DNA of 64,000 nt, from positions 26,001-90,000 of the forward strand of contig NZ_PXNO01000001.1 in NCBI RefSeq assembly GCF_003007715.1, written 5' to 3'. Numbering within the stretch: position 1 is the stretch's first letter; each line of letters opens with the position of its first letter. The position numbers and the translations under genes were made by a program. The stretch is from Marinobacter shengliensis. Its GTDB lineage: Bacteria; Pseudomonadota; Gammaproteobacteria; Pseudomonadales; Oleiphilaceae. The notes below the pieces were generated by a model. The model saw only the letters and a list, made by a program, of their open reading frames with translations, had not been told where the DNA came from and did not search any database. Shown here piece after piece: positions 21,291 through 30,652 of the stretch.

Positions 21291-21941
21291 ATGAGTATGT
21301 GTCACGTTTCCAGGGTTTTCAAGTTGGTTGCCCTGATGCTGAGCGTTACCTTGGTAGGTTGTGCATCATCACTGACGCGAGTGGATGCCTGGCAGGGCGA
21401 CCCCGAGGGGGCGGCGAACCCGGCGGTGTTGAAAGCCCCGGGTGAAATCCAGGTAGCTGCCATCAACGGCAGAAGCATGACCCGCTTCATGTTGGACGAT
21501 CTGGCTCTGGACTACGGCTTGTTGCCCGGCGAAACCGAGGTCGTCTTTACCTACAAGACCATATGGGCCCGAACCGGGGTGGTGCGTGATGGCGAATCCA
21601 AAGTGCATACCGTTGAAAGCGAGCAACAAGTGGTGCGCTTCGACGCCCAGCCGGGCGCAGAGTATCGCTTCCGTTTTGACAAGCCGTCGTCGCGGCAGCA
21701 GGCTGAAGCCATGATGACGGGCTTTTCCGCAGCCATTATCGACAGTAATGGGGCGCTGGTGGCTGAATCCAGCAAGTGGGATGGGGCGTCTCAGGGCAGC
21801 GCTTCTCGCACGCCGTTGGCGGCATCTGGCGGTAGCGCCGGCAGCGAACCTGGCTCGACCACGCTGGAGCGCCTGAAAGCTCTGTGGGAAGACGCTACCG
21901 AGGAAGAGAAGCGAACCTTCCTTCGCTGGGCGTTTGAGTAG
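21291..21941 (+). CDS. Predicted lipoprotein of the DUF2057 (YccT-like) family
   Basis: 216 residues from ATG 21291, chosen for its strong ribosome site (AGGAGA) and because it gives a proper lipoprotein signal with lipobox L-V-G-C, Cys24. The frame extends upstream to 21153 without support. The body resembles DUF2057 proteins, including the C-terminal pattern RLKALWEDATEEEKRTFLRWA, close to [21 protein letters not shown] of E. coli YccT. Function unknown. A linker rich in Ser, Gly and Ala lies at about 165-190. It converges on the wax ester synthase gene. Confidence 0.78.
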   Translation: MSMCHVSRVFKLVALMLSVTLVGCASSLTRVDAWQGDPEGAANPAVLKAPGEIQVAAINGRSMTRFMLDDLALDYGLLPGETEVVFTYKTIWARTGVVRDGESKVHTVESEQQVVRFDAQPGAEYRFRFDKPSSRQQAEAMMTGFSAAIIDSNGALVAESSKWDGASQGSASRTPLAASGGSAGSEPGSTTLERLKALWEDATEEEKRTFLRWAFE

Positions 21942-21950
21942 TATTGTCGG

Positions 21951-21977
21951 CGGGCCGGGCGTTTGGTGCCCGGCCCG
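21951..21977. terminator. Shared hairpin between convergent lipoprotein and wax ester synthase genes
   Basis: CGGGCCGGGC (21951-21960) and GCCCGGCCCG (21968-21977) form a perfect 10-bp stem with a 7-nt loop. There is no T-tract on either side. Its position 10 bp after one gene and 3 bp after the other suggests a two-way transcription-end or mRNA-protecting structure. Confidence 0.6.
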
Positions 21978-21979
21978 AG

Positions 21980-23506
21980 CTATCGGCGAAAGCGCTGAAG
22001 CCCGCCCTTGATCATGTTTTCAAGCGCCCCTAGTACCTCATCGGTCAGGTTTTGGCCGCTGCCGTGCGGAGTCTCCAGGCCCTGATCGGGGCCGAGGTCA
22101 TGCAGGCATTCCTCGATCCCGGTCAGGCTATCCTCAATCAGGTCTTTCAGGCTGTCTCCATCGGGAACCACGTCCGGGCACAGGGTAAAGTTCAAAGTCA
22201 GTTGCCCCTGATAGCTCACCGCCACAATGACCAGACCAAGGCTATCGAACAGCGGGGCCGTGTTGTATTGCCGGATCAGTCGCGCGCCTTGCAGGAACAG
22301 CGGAACCTGTGGTCCGGGTACATTGGTGATCGGCAAGTTGAAGAGCGGGTGATAACGCTGCGCCACCTGCAGTTCGGAATATAGCCGGGCAGACAGCGCC
22401 AGCAGGGTGGATGGCAGCAGTTCTGTCAGCCGGTCGGCCGCAATGGCTTCTCGGTAGGGTTCAGACTCCACCGCGTTCTGATGGATTCGCCGGATCCGGG
22501 CCGCGGGATTGGGTTCGTTAGTGGCAAGATCCAGCAGCATCGCAGACATCTGGTTGCCGGTGGCTTTGCGCAGGCTGCTGGAGCGCACGGAAATCGGTGT
22601 CATCGCCACCAGTGATTTGGCTGTGTCGCCCCCCTGTTGTTCGAGGTAACGGTGCAGGGTCTCAGCGCATAATCCGAGCACCACGTCGTTCAGGGTGACA
22701 TCCCCGAGGCTGGCCTTGATTGCCTTGAGCCGGGACAGGCTGACACTGGCGGAGACAATGCGTCGGTTGGCGGTGATCTGCCGGTTAAACGGGCTGTGGG
22801 GAGCGGTGAACAGGGGGAAGGGTACCGGCAGTTTCTGTAGCTGTTTCTTGACCAGGCCCCGGGCGGTGGCTTCTGCTGCGTTGTAGGCGAGTGAGGCAAC
22901 CTGCATGGGGGTCTTGAGCATGTTGGCGCTGGCCTGAAGGAATACACGCTCCTCGGAAGGCTCCGGTCGCGCCAGCCAGGGTCGTGGCGGTGCGATGGGG
23001 CGGGGCTCCGGCGTGTATTCCAGTAACTTGCCCATGATCTCCTCGCCACTGAAGGCATCAATGGCGGCATGGTGCAGTTTGACGATCAGCGCAAATCCTT
23101 GTTTATCGCCTTCCGGGTCGTCAATGCGAAAGCCGTCGACAAACGTGATGTGCCAAAGGGGCCGGTCACGTTTGAGCGGCTCCTCCATGATTTTTGACGC
23201 CAAAGACATCAGACTTGCCTGTTTACCGTGCTCGCCCAGGTTAACGTAGGCCAGGTGCCGCTCAATACTGAAGCCGGGGTCATCGATCCAGTAGGGGCGA
23301 CCCAGGCGCAGGGGGATTTCCTTGAGTTTTTGCCGGAACAGGGGCACCACGTGCAGGCGGCTGCGCAGGTATGACACAAACGTGCTGAAGGCCAGGGGAT
23401 CGCTCAGGCCGCTGGCGTCGAACAGGTACACACCGCCAATGTGCATGGGGGTGGTTTCTGACTCCAGGTAGAGAAACGAGGCATCCAGTTCCGACAGCTG
23501 ACGCAT
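21980..23506 (-). CDS. Wax ester synthase / acyl-CoA:diacylglycerol acyltransferase (WS/DGAT)
   Basis: Esterifies acyl-CoA to fatty alcohol or diacylglycerol, producing wax ester or triacylglycerol storage lipid, a hallmark of Marinobacter. 508 residues from ATG 23506 (AGGGAG 8 bases upstream; MRQLSELDASFLYLE matches the family). Motifs: PMHIGG near the start, RPLWHITFVDG (115-125), and the active-site motif at 145-151, which reads HHAAIDA rather than HHxxxDG; NDVVLGLCAETL follows in the second half. The change of the last Gly to Ala is notable. It stands alone and may be one of several paralogs in the genome. Confidence 0.93.
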   Translation of the reverse strand: MRQLSELDASFLYLESETTPMHIGGVYLFDASGLSDPLAFSTFVSYLRSRLHVVPLFRQKLKEIPLRLGRPYWIDDPGFSIERHLAYVNLGEHGKQASLMSLASKIMEEPLKRDRPLWHITFVDGFRIDDPEGDKQGFALIVKLHHAAIDAFSGEEIMGKLLEYTPEPRPIAPPRPWLARPEPSEERVFLQASANMLKTPMQVASLAYNAAEATARGLVKKQLQKLPVPFPLFTAPHSPFNRQITANRRIVSASVSLSRLKAIKASLGDVTLNDVVLGLCAETLHRYLEQQGGDTAKSLVAMTPISVRSSSLRKATGNQMSAMLLDLATNEPNPAARIRRIHQNAVESEPYREAIAADRLTELLPSTLLALSARLYSELQVAQRYHPLFNLPITNVPGPQVPLFLQGARLIRQYNTAPLFDSLGLVIVAVSYQGQLTLNFTLCPDVVPDGDSLKDLIEDSLTGIEECLHDLGPDQGLETPHGSGQNLTDEVLGALENMIKGGLQRFRR

Positions 23507-23599
23507 CCAGCGCACTCCCTTGTGTGTCACGGTTAAGGTTGCGGGCCTTGGAGTATAGCCCATGACATGATCGGGCCTATTGGCCCCGGTGCCCCGATT

Positions 23600-24514
23600 T
23601 TATTCCGGTTGAAGCCATTTGTGGATGGTCTCATCGTTGCTGAGTCTGTCCCAGAACCACATCAGTGCCTTGCCTTTGTCTTCGCTGTGGCGGGCCAGAT
23701 GTACGCTGATGGCGGCGCGGGGTTCACTCGTCTCTTTGGCAATCAGCGAGCCCCGGGCAAGCTGTTCCCGGATACGCGGGTAGGGGAGCCAGCCAACGCC
23801 CAGACCTGCCTCCTGGGCCAGAATCTTTTGGTCAATGTTGCTGACGGTGAGGGTTCTCTGGCGCCGGAATATTCCCGCATGGCCGGGTGGCAGCGAGCGC
23901 GACGTATCCGCCGCTACCGCTGCCGGATATGGCGCAATATCCGCTTCGGCCAGCGGGCCGGTTACACTGGCGAGAGGGTGTTCTGCGCCTACGGCAAACA
24001 CAAACGGTACCTCCCCCAGTGATTTGGTGGCGAAAGCTCCGGCAGGTTTGCTCAGCAGGTCAGCCCCGACAACCATATCAACGCGACGGCTTTGCAGGGC
24101 ATCCCAGGCACCGGCGAAGACTTCTTCGATAATCTGCACATCAACCGGAACCCCGAGCTGATGAAAATCCCGAATGGCCGGAAACAGGCATTCAGCCGGC
24201 AGCAGCGAGTTAAAGCCAATACGCAGCCGGGTTTCCCAGCCCTGGGCCACCTGCCGCGTGGTATGGGCAAGGTTCTCAGCGGCTTCCAGCAGTGAACGCC
24301 CCTCCTCAAGCAGATACCGCCCGGCCGAGGTCAACACAGCCTTGTGGCCGCTCCTGTCAAAGATACTGACGTTCAGATCTTCTTCGAGCTTCTGAACCGT
24401 GTAACTGATGGCCGAAGGCACCCGGAACAGCTCCGAGGCAGCCCCGGCAAAACTGCCCTTGCGGTCAATGGCGTCCAGCACTTTAAGTGCGTCAATCGTA
24501 ATGGCGGTATGCAT
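23600..24514 (-). CDS. LysR-family transcriptional regulator
   Basis: 304 residues. N-terminal winged helix-turn-helix (about 5-65, FAGAASELFRVPSAISYTVQ helix region) and a periplasmic-binding-like effector domain (about 90-295). ATG at 24514. Divergent from the glutathionyl-hydroquinone reductase gene at 24704 across a 189-bp gap, the classic LysR arrangement. Control of that gene and itself is likely but not shown. Effector unknown. Confidence 0.9.
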   Translation of the reverse strand: MHTAITIDALKVLDAIDRKGSFAGAASELFRVPSAISYTVQKLEEDLNVSIFDRSGHKAVLTSAGRYLLEEGRSLLEAAENLAHTTRQVAQGWETRLRIGFNSLLPAECLFPAIRDFHQLGVPVDVQIIEEVFAGAWDALQSRRVDMVVGADLLSKPAGAFATKSLGEVPFVFAVGAEHPLASVTGPLAEADIAPYPAAVAADTSRSLPPGHAGIFRRQRTLTVSNIDQKILAQEAGLGVGWLPYPRIREQLARGSLIAKETSEPRAAISVHLARHSEDKGKALMWFWDRLSNDETIHKWLQPE

Positions 24515-24600
24515 GTTCGAATTATCTGAAAGTGTTTGCCAGAAATGCTTGCTATCAGCCTACCAGCCCACCCGGTAACCTGTCTCCAACATTTGTAAAC

Positions 24601-24691
24601 GGGGTCAGACCCCTGTGAATTTGTGTGGACAAATAAATTGGGGTCAGACCCCTGTTGATAAGTCCGCAGTTATTCACAGGGGTCTGACCCC
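24601..24691. repeat. Three GGGGTCAGACCCC palindromes (REP-like)
   Basis: GGGGTCAGACCCC occurs at 24601-24613 and 24640-24652, and its complement GGGGTCTGACCCC at 24679-24691. The first copy with its right flank (24601-24620) is an exact 20-bp inverted repeat of 24672-24691. The cluster ends immediately before the ribosome site of the reductase gene. Similar palindromes are scattered in many proteobacterial genomes and resemble REP elements moved by RAYT transposases. Confidence 0.9.
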
Positions 24692-24703
24692 AGGGGAGGT
24701 TTT

Positions 24704-25690
24704 ATGGGTTTGTTGGTTGATGGTCAGTGGCACGATGAGTGGTACGACACCGAGAAAACCGGTGGTAAGTTTGAGCGGGAAGCGGCGCGGTTCCGTAACT
24801 GGGTGACCGCGGACGGCTCGCCCGGCCCGGCGGGTGAGGGCGGTTTTGCAGCGGAGAGTGGGCGCTACCACCTGTATGTGTCGATGGCCTGCCCCTGGGC
24901 GCACCGGACACTGATTTTCCGGAAGCTTAAGGGGCTTGAGCAACACATTGGGGTGTCGGTTGTGCATCCGGATATGGTGGAGAATGGCTGGGAGTTCCGG
25001 GAGGATGACCCGGCTCACCATGATCACCTCTACCAGTCGCAGTTTATGCATCAGATTTACACACGGGCCGCGCCAGACTATTCCGGGCGGGTGACCGTAC
25101 CGGTGTTGTGGGATAAGCGGCGGGAAACCATTGTCAGCAATGAATCTGCCGATATTATCCGGATGTTCAATTCCGCGTTTAATGGCCTGGAAGGTGTGAG
25201 TTCCGGTCTGGACCTATACCCGGAGCAGTTGCGCCAGCAGATCGATTCGGTGAACGAGCGGGTTTATGACACTGTTAACAATGGTGTTTACAAAGCCGGC
25301 TTCGCGACTGCGCAAGACAAATACGAAGAAGCCTACAGCGCGCTGTTTGATTCTCTGGACTGGCTTGAGCAGATCCTGGCGGGGAAGCGCTATCTGACCG
25401 GCAGCCAGCTTACCGAGGCAGACTGGCGCTTGTTCACCACGTTGGTTCGGTTTGATGCCGTGTATTACAGCCATTTCAAGTGCAATCGACAGCAGATCAG
25501 GGATTATCCGAACCTGTCGGGTTATGTGCGGGAGCTGTACCAGGTGCCCGGAGTGGCCGAGACCGTGGATATTCGGCAGATCAAGCAGCATTACTATGTC
25601 AGCCAGCGCACCATCAACCCGACACAGGTGGTGCCGGTTGGGCCAGATCTGGACTTCGATGCGCCCCATGGCCGCGAGCAGGTTGGCTAA
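24704..25690 (+). CDS. yqjG: Glutathionyl-hydroquinone reductase (Xi-class GST)
   Basis: Reduces glutathionyl-hydroquinones with glutathione, clearing quinone adducts in the cytoplasm. 328 residues. The catalytic Cys63 sits in the family motif CPWAH (63-67), followed by the thioredoxin-like N-domain and an all-helical C-domain from about 165. ATG 24704 with AGGGGAGG 5 bases upstream. The ribosome site abuts the last GGGGTCTGACCCC palindrome, so the inverted repeat could occlude initiation. Divergent LysR gene upstream. Confidence 0.94.
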   Translation: MGLLVDGQWHDEWYDTEKTGGKFEREAARFRNWVTADGSPGPAGEGGFAAESGRYHLYVSMACPWAHRTLIFRKLKGLEQHIGVSVVHPDMVENGWEFREDDPAHHDHLYQSQFMHQIYTRAAPDYSGRVTVPVLWDKRRETIVSNESADIIRMFNSAFNGLEGVSSGLDLYPEQLRQQIDSVNERVYDTVNNGVYKAGFATAQDKYEEAYSALFDSLDWLEQILAGKRYLTGSQLTEADWRLFTTLVRFDAVYYSHFKCNRQQIRDYPNLSGYVRELYQVPGVAETVDIRQIKQHYYVSQRTINPTQVVPVGPDLDFDAPHGREQVG

Positions 25691-25700
25691 GGCACTAGAA

Positions 25701-25728
25701 CGGGCGGCGCCTGATGGTTTGCCGCCCG
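25701..25728. terminator. Hairpin between convergent yqjG and ispB
   Basis: CGGGCGGC (25701-25708) pairs with GCCGCCCG (25721-25728), loop 12 nt, in the 47-bp gap between convergent genes. No T-run follows, so termination efficiency is uncertain. Confidence 0.5.
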
Positions 25729-25737
25729 GCTCGATAG

Positions 25738-26706
25738 TCAGCTGACTCGGGCTACCGCCACTTCAGTCAGCAACTCCAAGGCCTTCCGGTGCTCAGACTC
25801 GGGCAGGGAGTTGAGCAGGTTGCAGGCGATCTGTGCCTGTTCCTTTGCCTTGGCCATGGTGTATTCAATGGCGCCGGAGGCTTTGACAATCTCCAGTACC
25901 TTGGGCAGGTCGTCCAGACCGCCCTTGCGGATGGCCTGTCGAATCAGTTGTCGCTCTTCGTCGCTGCCGTTGGCCATGGCGTAAATCAGGGGCAGAGTGG
26001 TTTTGCCTTCGGCCAGGTCGTCGCCCACGTTTTTGCCCATGGTTTCGGCGTCGCCCAGATAATCGAGAACGTCGTCCACCAGCTGGAACGCCAGGCCCAG
26101 GTGCTTGCCGTAGTCTTTCAGTGCAGCTTCCTGTGTGTCATCGGCACCCGCCAGCAGCGCGCCGGTATGGGAGGACGCCTCGAACAGCATGGCGGTCTTG
26201 TTGTGAATGACGACCATGTACTGCTCTTCGGTAAGATCCGGGTTTTTTACATTCATTAGCTGCATTACTTCGCCTTCGGCAATCACCGCCGTGGCGTGGG
26301 ACAGCACGTTCATGATCGGCAGACTTTCCAGTTCCACCATCATCTCGAAGGCTCGGGCGTAGAGGAAATCACCTACCAATACACTGGGGGCATTGCCCCA
26401 TTTGGCGTTGGCGGTACTCCGGCCCCGACGCATGTCAGAGGTATCGACAACATCGTCGTGGAGCAGGGTGGCGGTGTGCAGGAACTCAATGACGGCAGCC
26501 AGTTTCAGGTGTTCGCTTTCGCTGTAGCCTGCAGCCCGGCTGGACAGCAGCACCAGTAGCGGCCGCAGGCGTTTGCCGCCGCTTTCAATGATGTACTGGG
26601 CGATCTTCTCAACCATCGGGACGTCAGAGGCAAGCCGCTGGATTATCAGGTCATTGACGCGGCTGAAGTCTTCCGCCACGGTGTCGTGGATACGCTGGGC
26701 TGTCAT
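25738..26706 (-). CDS. ispB: Octaprenyl/polyprenyl diphosphate synthase
   Basis: Builds the isoprenoid side chain of ubiquinone. 322 residues from ATG 26706, matching the E. coli size (323); an upstream ATG at 26763 would add 19 residues without family support. Two aspartate-rich motifs are intact: DDVVD (84-88) and DDVLD (211-215). Divergent from rplU, the standard ispB / rplU-rpmA-obgE arrangement. Confidence 0.96.
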   Translation of the reverse strand: MTAQRIHDTVAEDFSRVNDLIIQRLASDVPMVEKIAQYIIESGGKRLRPLLVLLSSRAAGYSESEHLKLAAVIEFLHTATLLHDDVVDTSDMRRGRSTANAKWGNAPSVLVGDFLYARAFEMMVELESLPIMNVLSHATAVIAEGEVMQLMNVKNPDLTEEQYMVVIHNKTAMLFEASSHTGALLAGADDTQEAALKDYGKHLGLAFQLVDDVLDYLGDAETMGKNVGDDLAEGKTTLPLIYAMANGSDEERQLIRQAIRKGGLDDLPKVLEIVKASGAIEYTMAKAKEQAQIACNLLNSLPESEHRKALELLTEVAVARVS

Positions 26707-26809
26707 CGGGCTGGTACGTCCCTTGCTGGTGTTTTCGTTGAGTTTTCGGGCAGGACGCGGCAATGCTAGGTATTGCTGCCTACAGTGTCAACTTGCCCGG
26801 GAATCTGAC

Positions 26810-26838
26810 TTGTATTGCCCGGCGGCTTTTCGTACAAT
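26810..26838 (+). promoter_or_regulatory. Candidate sigma-70 promoter for rplU-rpmA-obgE-proB
   Basis: TTGTAT (26810-26815), a 17-bp spacer and TACAAT (26833-26838) lie 110 bp before rplU in the divergent ispB/rplU region. The -35 hexamer and spacing are the same as those proposed for gltB. Confidence 0.5.
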
Positions 26839-26947
26839 CACGCGCCCAACTCATCCCAACCTGCGCTCCCTGCAATAGGGTCGCCAGAGCGCCTCCCTTA
26901 GAACCAGGTGGATAAGAGCAGGGATGGGTCAATCGCGGAGACTATGA

Positions 26948-27259
26948 ATGTACGCAGTTATTGTTAGCGGTGGTAAGCAGCACCGTGTAAAAGAAGGCGA
27001 AACTCTGAAGCTTGAAAAGCTGGAAGTTGAAACCGGCGGCTCTGTTGAGTTCGATCGTGTTCTTCTGGTTGCCAACGGCGACGACGTTAAAGTCGGTGCC
27101 CCGGTAGTTGATGGCGCCAAGGTGACCGCTGAAGTGGTTAGCCATGGTCGTCACGACAAGATCAACATCATCAAGTTCCGTCGTCGTAAGCATCACATGA
27201 AGCGTCAGGGCCACCGTCAGTGGTTTACTGAAGTCAAGATCACGGGTATCCAGGGCTAA
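26948..27259 (+). CDS. rplU: Ribosomal protein bL21
   Basis: Large-subunit protein that binds 23S rRNA. 103 residues, the usual length, beginning [18 protein letters not shown] and ending with the basic [20 protein letters not shown] segment. ATG at 26948. The ~110-nt leader after the candidate promoter could carry autoregulatory structure, but none was recognised. rpmA follows after 35 bp. Confidence 0.99.
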   Translation: MYAVIVSGGKQHRVKEGETLKLEKLEVETGGSVEFDRVLLVANGDDVKVGAPVVDGAKVTAEVVSHGRHDKINIIKFRRRKHHMKRQGHRQWFTEVKITGIQG

Positions 27260-27294
27260 GCCCTCGAATAACCCCTTAATGAAGGAGGCTGGTA

Positions 27295-27555
27295 ATGGCT
27301 CATAAAAAGGCAGCAGGTAGTACCCGTAACGGTCGCGATTCCGAGTCGAAACGACTTGGTGTCAAGCGCTACGGCGGTGAGACTGTCACTGCAGGCAGCA
27401 TCATCATTCGTCAGCGTGGCACCCGTTTCCACGCTGGCAGCAACGTAGGCATTGGCAAGGACCACACCCTGTTCGCGAAAGCGGAAGGTCAGGTGAAGTT
27501 CGAGACCAAAGGCCCGCAGAACCGCAAGTTCGTGAGCATCGTTCCGGCTGCGTAA
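27295..27555 (+). CDS. rpmA: Ribosomal protein bL27
   Basis: Large-subunit protein whose N-terminal tail reaches the peptidyl-transferase centre. 86 residues starting [20 protein letters not shown], with no cleaved N-terminal extension of the firmicute type. ATG 27295 with GGAGG upstream. Followed by a terminator (27631-27667) before obgE, which likely lowers downstream expression. Confidence 0.99.
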   Translation: MAHKKAAGSTRNGRDSESKRLGVKRYGGETVTAGSIIIRQRGTRFHAGSNVGIGKDHTLFAKAEGQVKFETKGPQNRKFVSIVPAA

Positions 27556-27604
27556 GCAGCGGCGATCCGGTTCTGTCGAACCTTGGATGAGCCTGATATG
27601 CTGA

Positions 27605-28885
<1,281 letters not shown>

Positions 28886-28915
28886 ACTGCAACCCCAAGG
28901 GACAGAATCACAATC

Positions 28916-30040
28916 ATGAGTGAACGCCTCCAGCTCCGAAAGGCTCGACGTCTGGTTATCAAAATTGGTAGTGCCTTGCTTACCGATGATGGCAAGGGGC
29001 TGGATGTCGCGGCCCTCGGGTTGTGGGTAGACCAGATTGCGGAGCTGATTGCCGAAGGCGTGGAAGTGGTGGTGGTGTCCTCGGGTTCGGTGGCTGAAGG
29101 CATGAGTCGACTGGGCTGGAGCTCGCGGCCCCAGCATTTGCACGAGTTGCAGGCCGCTGCGGCAGTTGGTCAAATGGGCCTGGTGCAAACCTGGGAGGCG
29201 CAGTTCAAGCGCCATGATATTCACACCGCCCAGATCCTGCTCACCCACGATGACCTCTCGGATCGCAAGCGTTACCTGAACGGCCGTAGCACGTTGCGCA
29301 CCCTTCTGGATTACGGTGTGGTGCCCATCGTCAATGAAAACGATACGGTGGTGACCGATGAGATTCGTTTTGGCGACAACGATACGCTTGGGGCGCTGGT
29401 TGCCAATCTGATCGAAGCCGATGGTCTGATCATCCTGACCGATCAGTTGGGGTTGTTTAACAAGGACCCCCGTAAGCACCAGGACGCCGAGCTGGTTACC
29501 GAGCGTAGAGCCGAGGATCGTGATTTGGATGCGATGGCCGGCGGTGGCGCCGGGGCGCTCGGCCGTGGCGGTATGCTGACCAAACTTCGGGCCGCCCGGT
29601 TGGCCGCCCGTTCCGGAGCTTTCACGGTGATTGTCGGTGGGCGTATTGAGCATGCGATTTCTCGCCTGCGGCAGGGTGATGTGATTGGCACGTTGTTGCT
29701 TCCAGAGCAGGGCAGAATGGCGGCTCGCAAACAGTGGATTGCCAGCCATCTGCAAACCCGGGGTAAGTTGACGCTGGATGATGGTGCGGTAAAGGTGTTG
29801 CGCCAGGGCGGCCGCAGTCTGTTGCCGGTAGGCGTAAAGGCCATAGCCGGCCAGTTCCGGCGGGGCGAGATGGTGTCTTGTGTTGATCTGAATGGTAAAG
29901 AGATTGCCCGTGGGCTGGTCAATTACGATGCGGACGAAGCAAGGGCCATTGCCGGCCGCTCAAGCGATCGCATTGCCGATGTGCTGGGTTATGTCTCCGA
30001 CGAAGAGATGATTCATCGGGATAATCTGGTTGTGGTCTGA
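28916..30040 (+). CDS. proB: Glutamate 5-kinase
   Basis: First step of proline synthesis: phosphorylates glutamate. 374 residues: amino-acid kinase domain (about 10-260, with [17 protein letters not shown] and [10 protein letters not shown] motifs) plus a C-terminal PUA domain (about 280-365). ATG at 28916, 30 bp after obgE; same transcription unit. Convergent with rpsT across a perfect two-way terminator. Confidence 0.98.
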   Translation: MSERLQLRKARRLVIKIGSALLTDDGKGLDVAALGLWVDQIAELIAEGVEVVVVSSGSVAEGMSRLGWSSRPQHLHELQAAAAVGQMGLVQTWEAQFKRHDIHTAQILLTHDDLSDRKRYLNGRSTLRTLLDYGVVPIVNENDTVVTDEIRFGDNDTLGALVANLIEADGLIILTDQLGLFNKDPRKHQDAELVTERRAEDRDLDAMAGGGAGALGRGGMLTKLRAARLAARSGAFTVIVGGRIEHAISRLRQGDVIGTLLLPEQGRMAARKQWIASHLQTRGKLTLDDGAVKVLRQGGRSLLPVGVKAIAGQFRRGEMVSCVDLNGKEIARGLVNYDADEARAIAGRSSDRIADVLGYVSDEEMIHRDNLVVV

Positions 30041-30072
30041 GTTGTTCGTATAGCAGGTAAATTTCAGGCACA

Positions 30073-30099
30073 AAAAAACCGGCACGAAGCCGGTTTTTT
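30073..30099. terminator. Bidirectional terminator between proB and rpsT
   Basis: AAAAAACCGGC (30073-30083) and GCCGGTTTTTT (30089-30099) form a perfect 11-bp stem with loop ACGAA and an A-run/T-run on the two sides, so it works for proB (+) and rpsT (-). Confidence 0.95.
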
Positions 30100-30112
30100 A
30101 TGAGCGCAAGAT

Positions 30113-30382
30113 TTAGGCAGCTTTCAGAGCCTTGATCTTGGCGTTCAGGCGGCTCTTATGACGAGCAACCTTGTTCTTGGCGAAGATGCCTTTGTTGACC
30201 ATGCTGTCCAGAATCGGCTGAGCGGTCTTCAGGGCTTCTTGAGCGCCTTCGTAGCTGCCAGCTTTGATCTGGGCGTCTACTTTCTTCATGTAAGTGCGTG
30301 CCATGGAACGCAGGCTGGCGTTGTGCTTGCGGTTTTTCTCGTTCTGACGAGCGCGCTTCTTGGCTTGCGGGGAATTTGCCAC
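30113..30382 (-). CDS. rpsT: Ribosomal protein bS20
   Basis: Small-subunit protein binding 16S rRNA. 89 residues, lysine- and alanine-rich, beginning [21 protein letters not shown]. The start codon is GTG (30380-30382), with AGGAG 8 bases upstream. A non-AUG start is also known in E. coli rpsT (UUG), where it takes part in autoregulated initiation; the same logic may apply here. Divergent from murJ with a 270-bp gap. Confidence 0.98.
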   Translation of the reverse strand: MANSPQAKKRARQNEKNRKHNASLRSMARTYMKKVDAQIKAGSYEGAQEALKTAQPILDSMVNKGIFAKNKVARHKSRLNAKIKALKAA

Positions 30383-30652
30383 CGTAAAACTCCTGAAATT
30401 CGTTGCTGTAACTACTGAATATGTTTACATCGCAGGCGCGCCAAAACCAGCGCGTCGGAATAAATGACGCGGAACTATGCCGCCGAAAGCCCCAAATGTC
30501 AAGGCCCGCGGCTCAGTAATCCCCGTGTTGAAAAGGCCTGTGATACACTCCCGCATCGCCTGCATGGGGCCTGATCCGGCTGTGGCTGGCACCTTGCGGA
30601 TTACCGAAACGCCGTTCCGGCCTGAACCCTGGATTTCTGGACGCCCATAACC

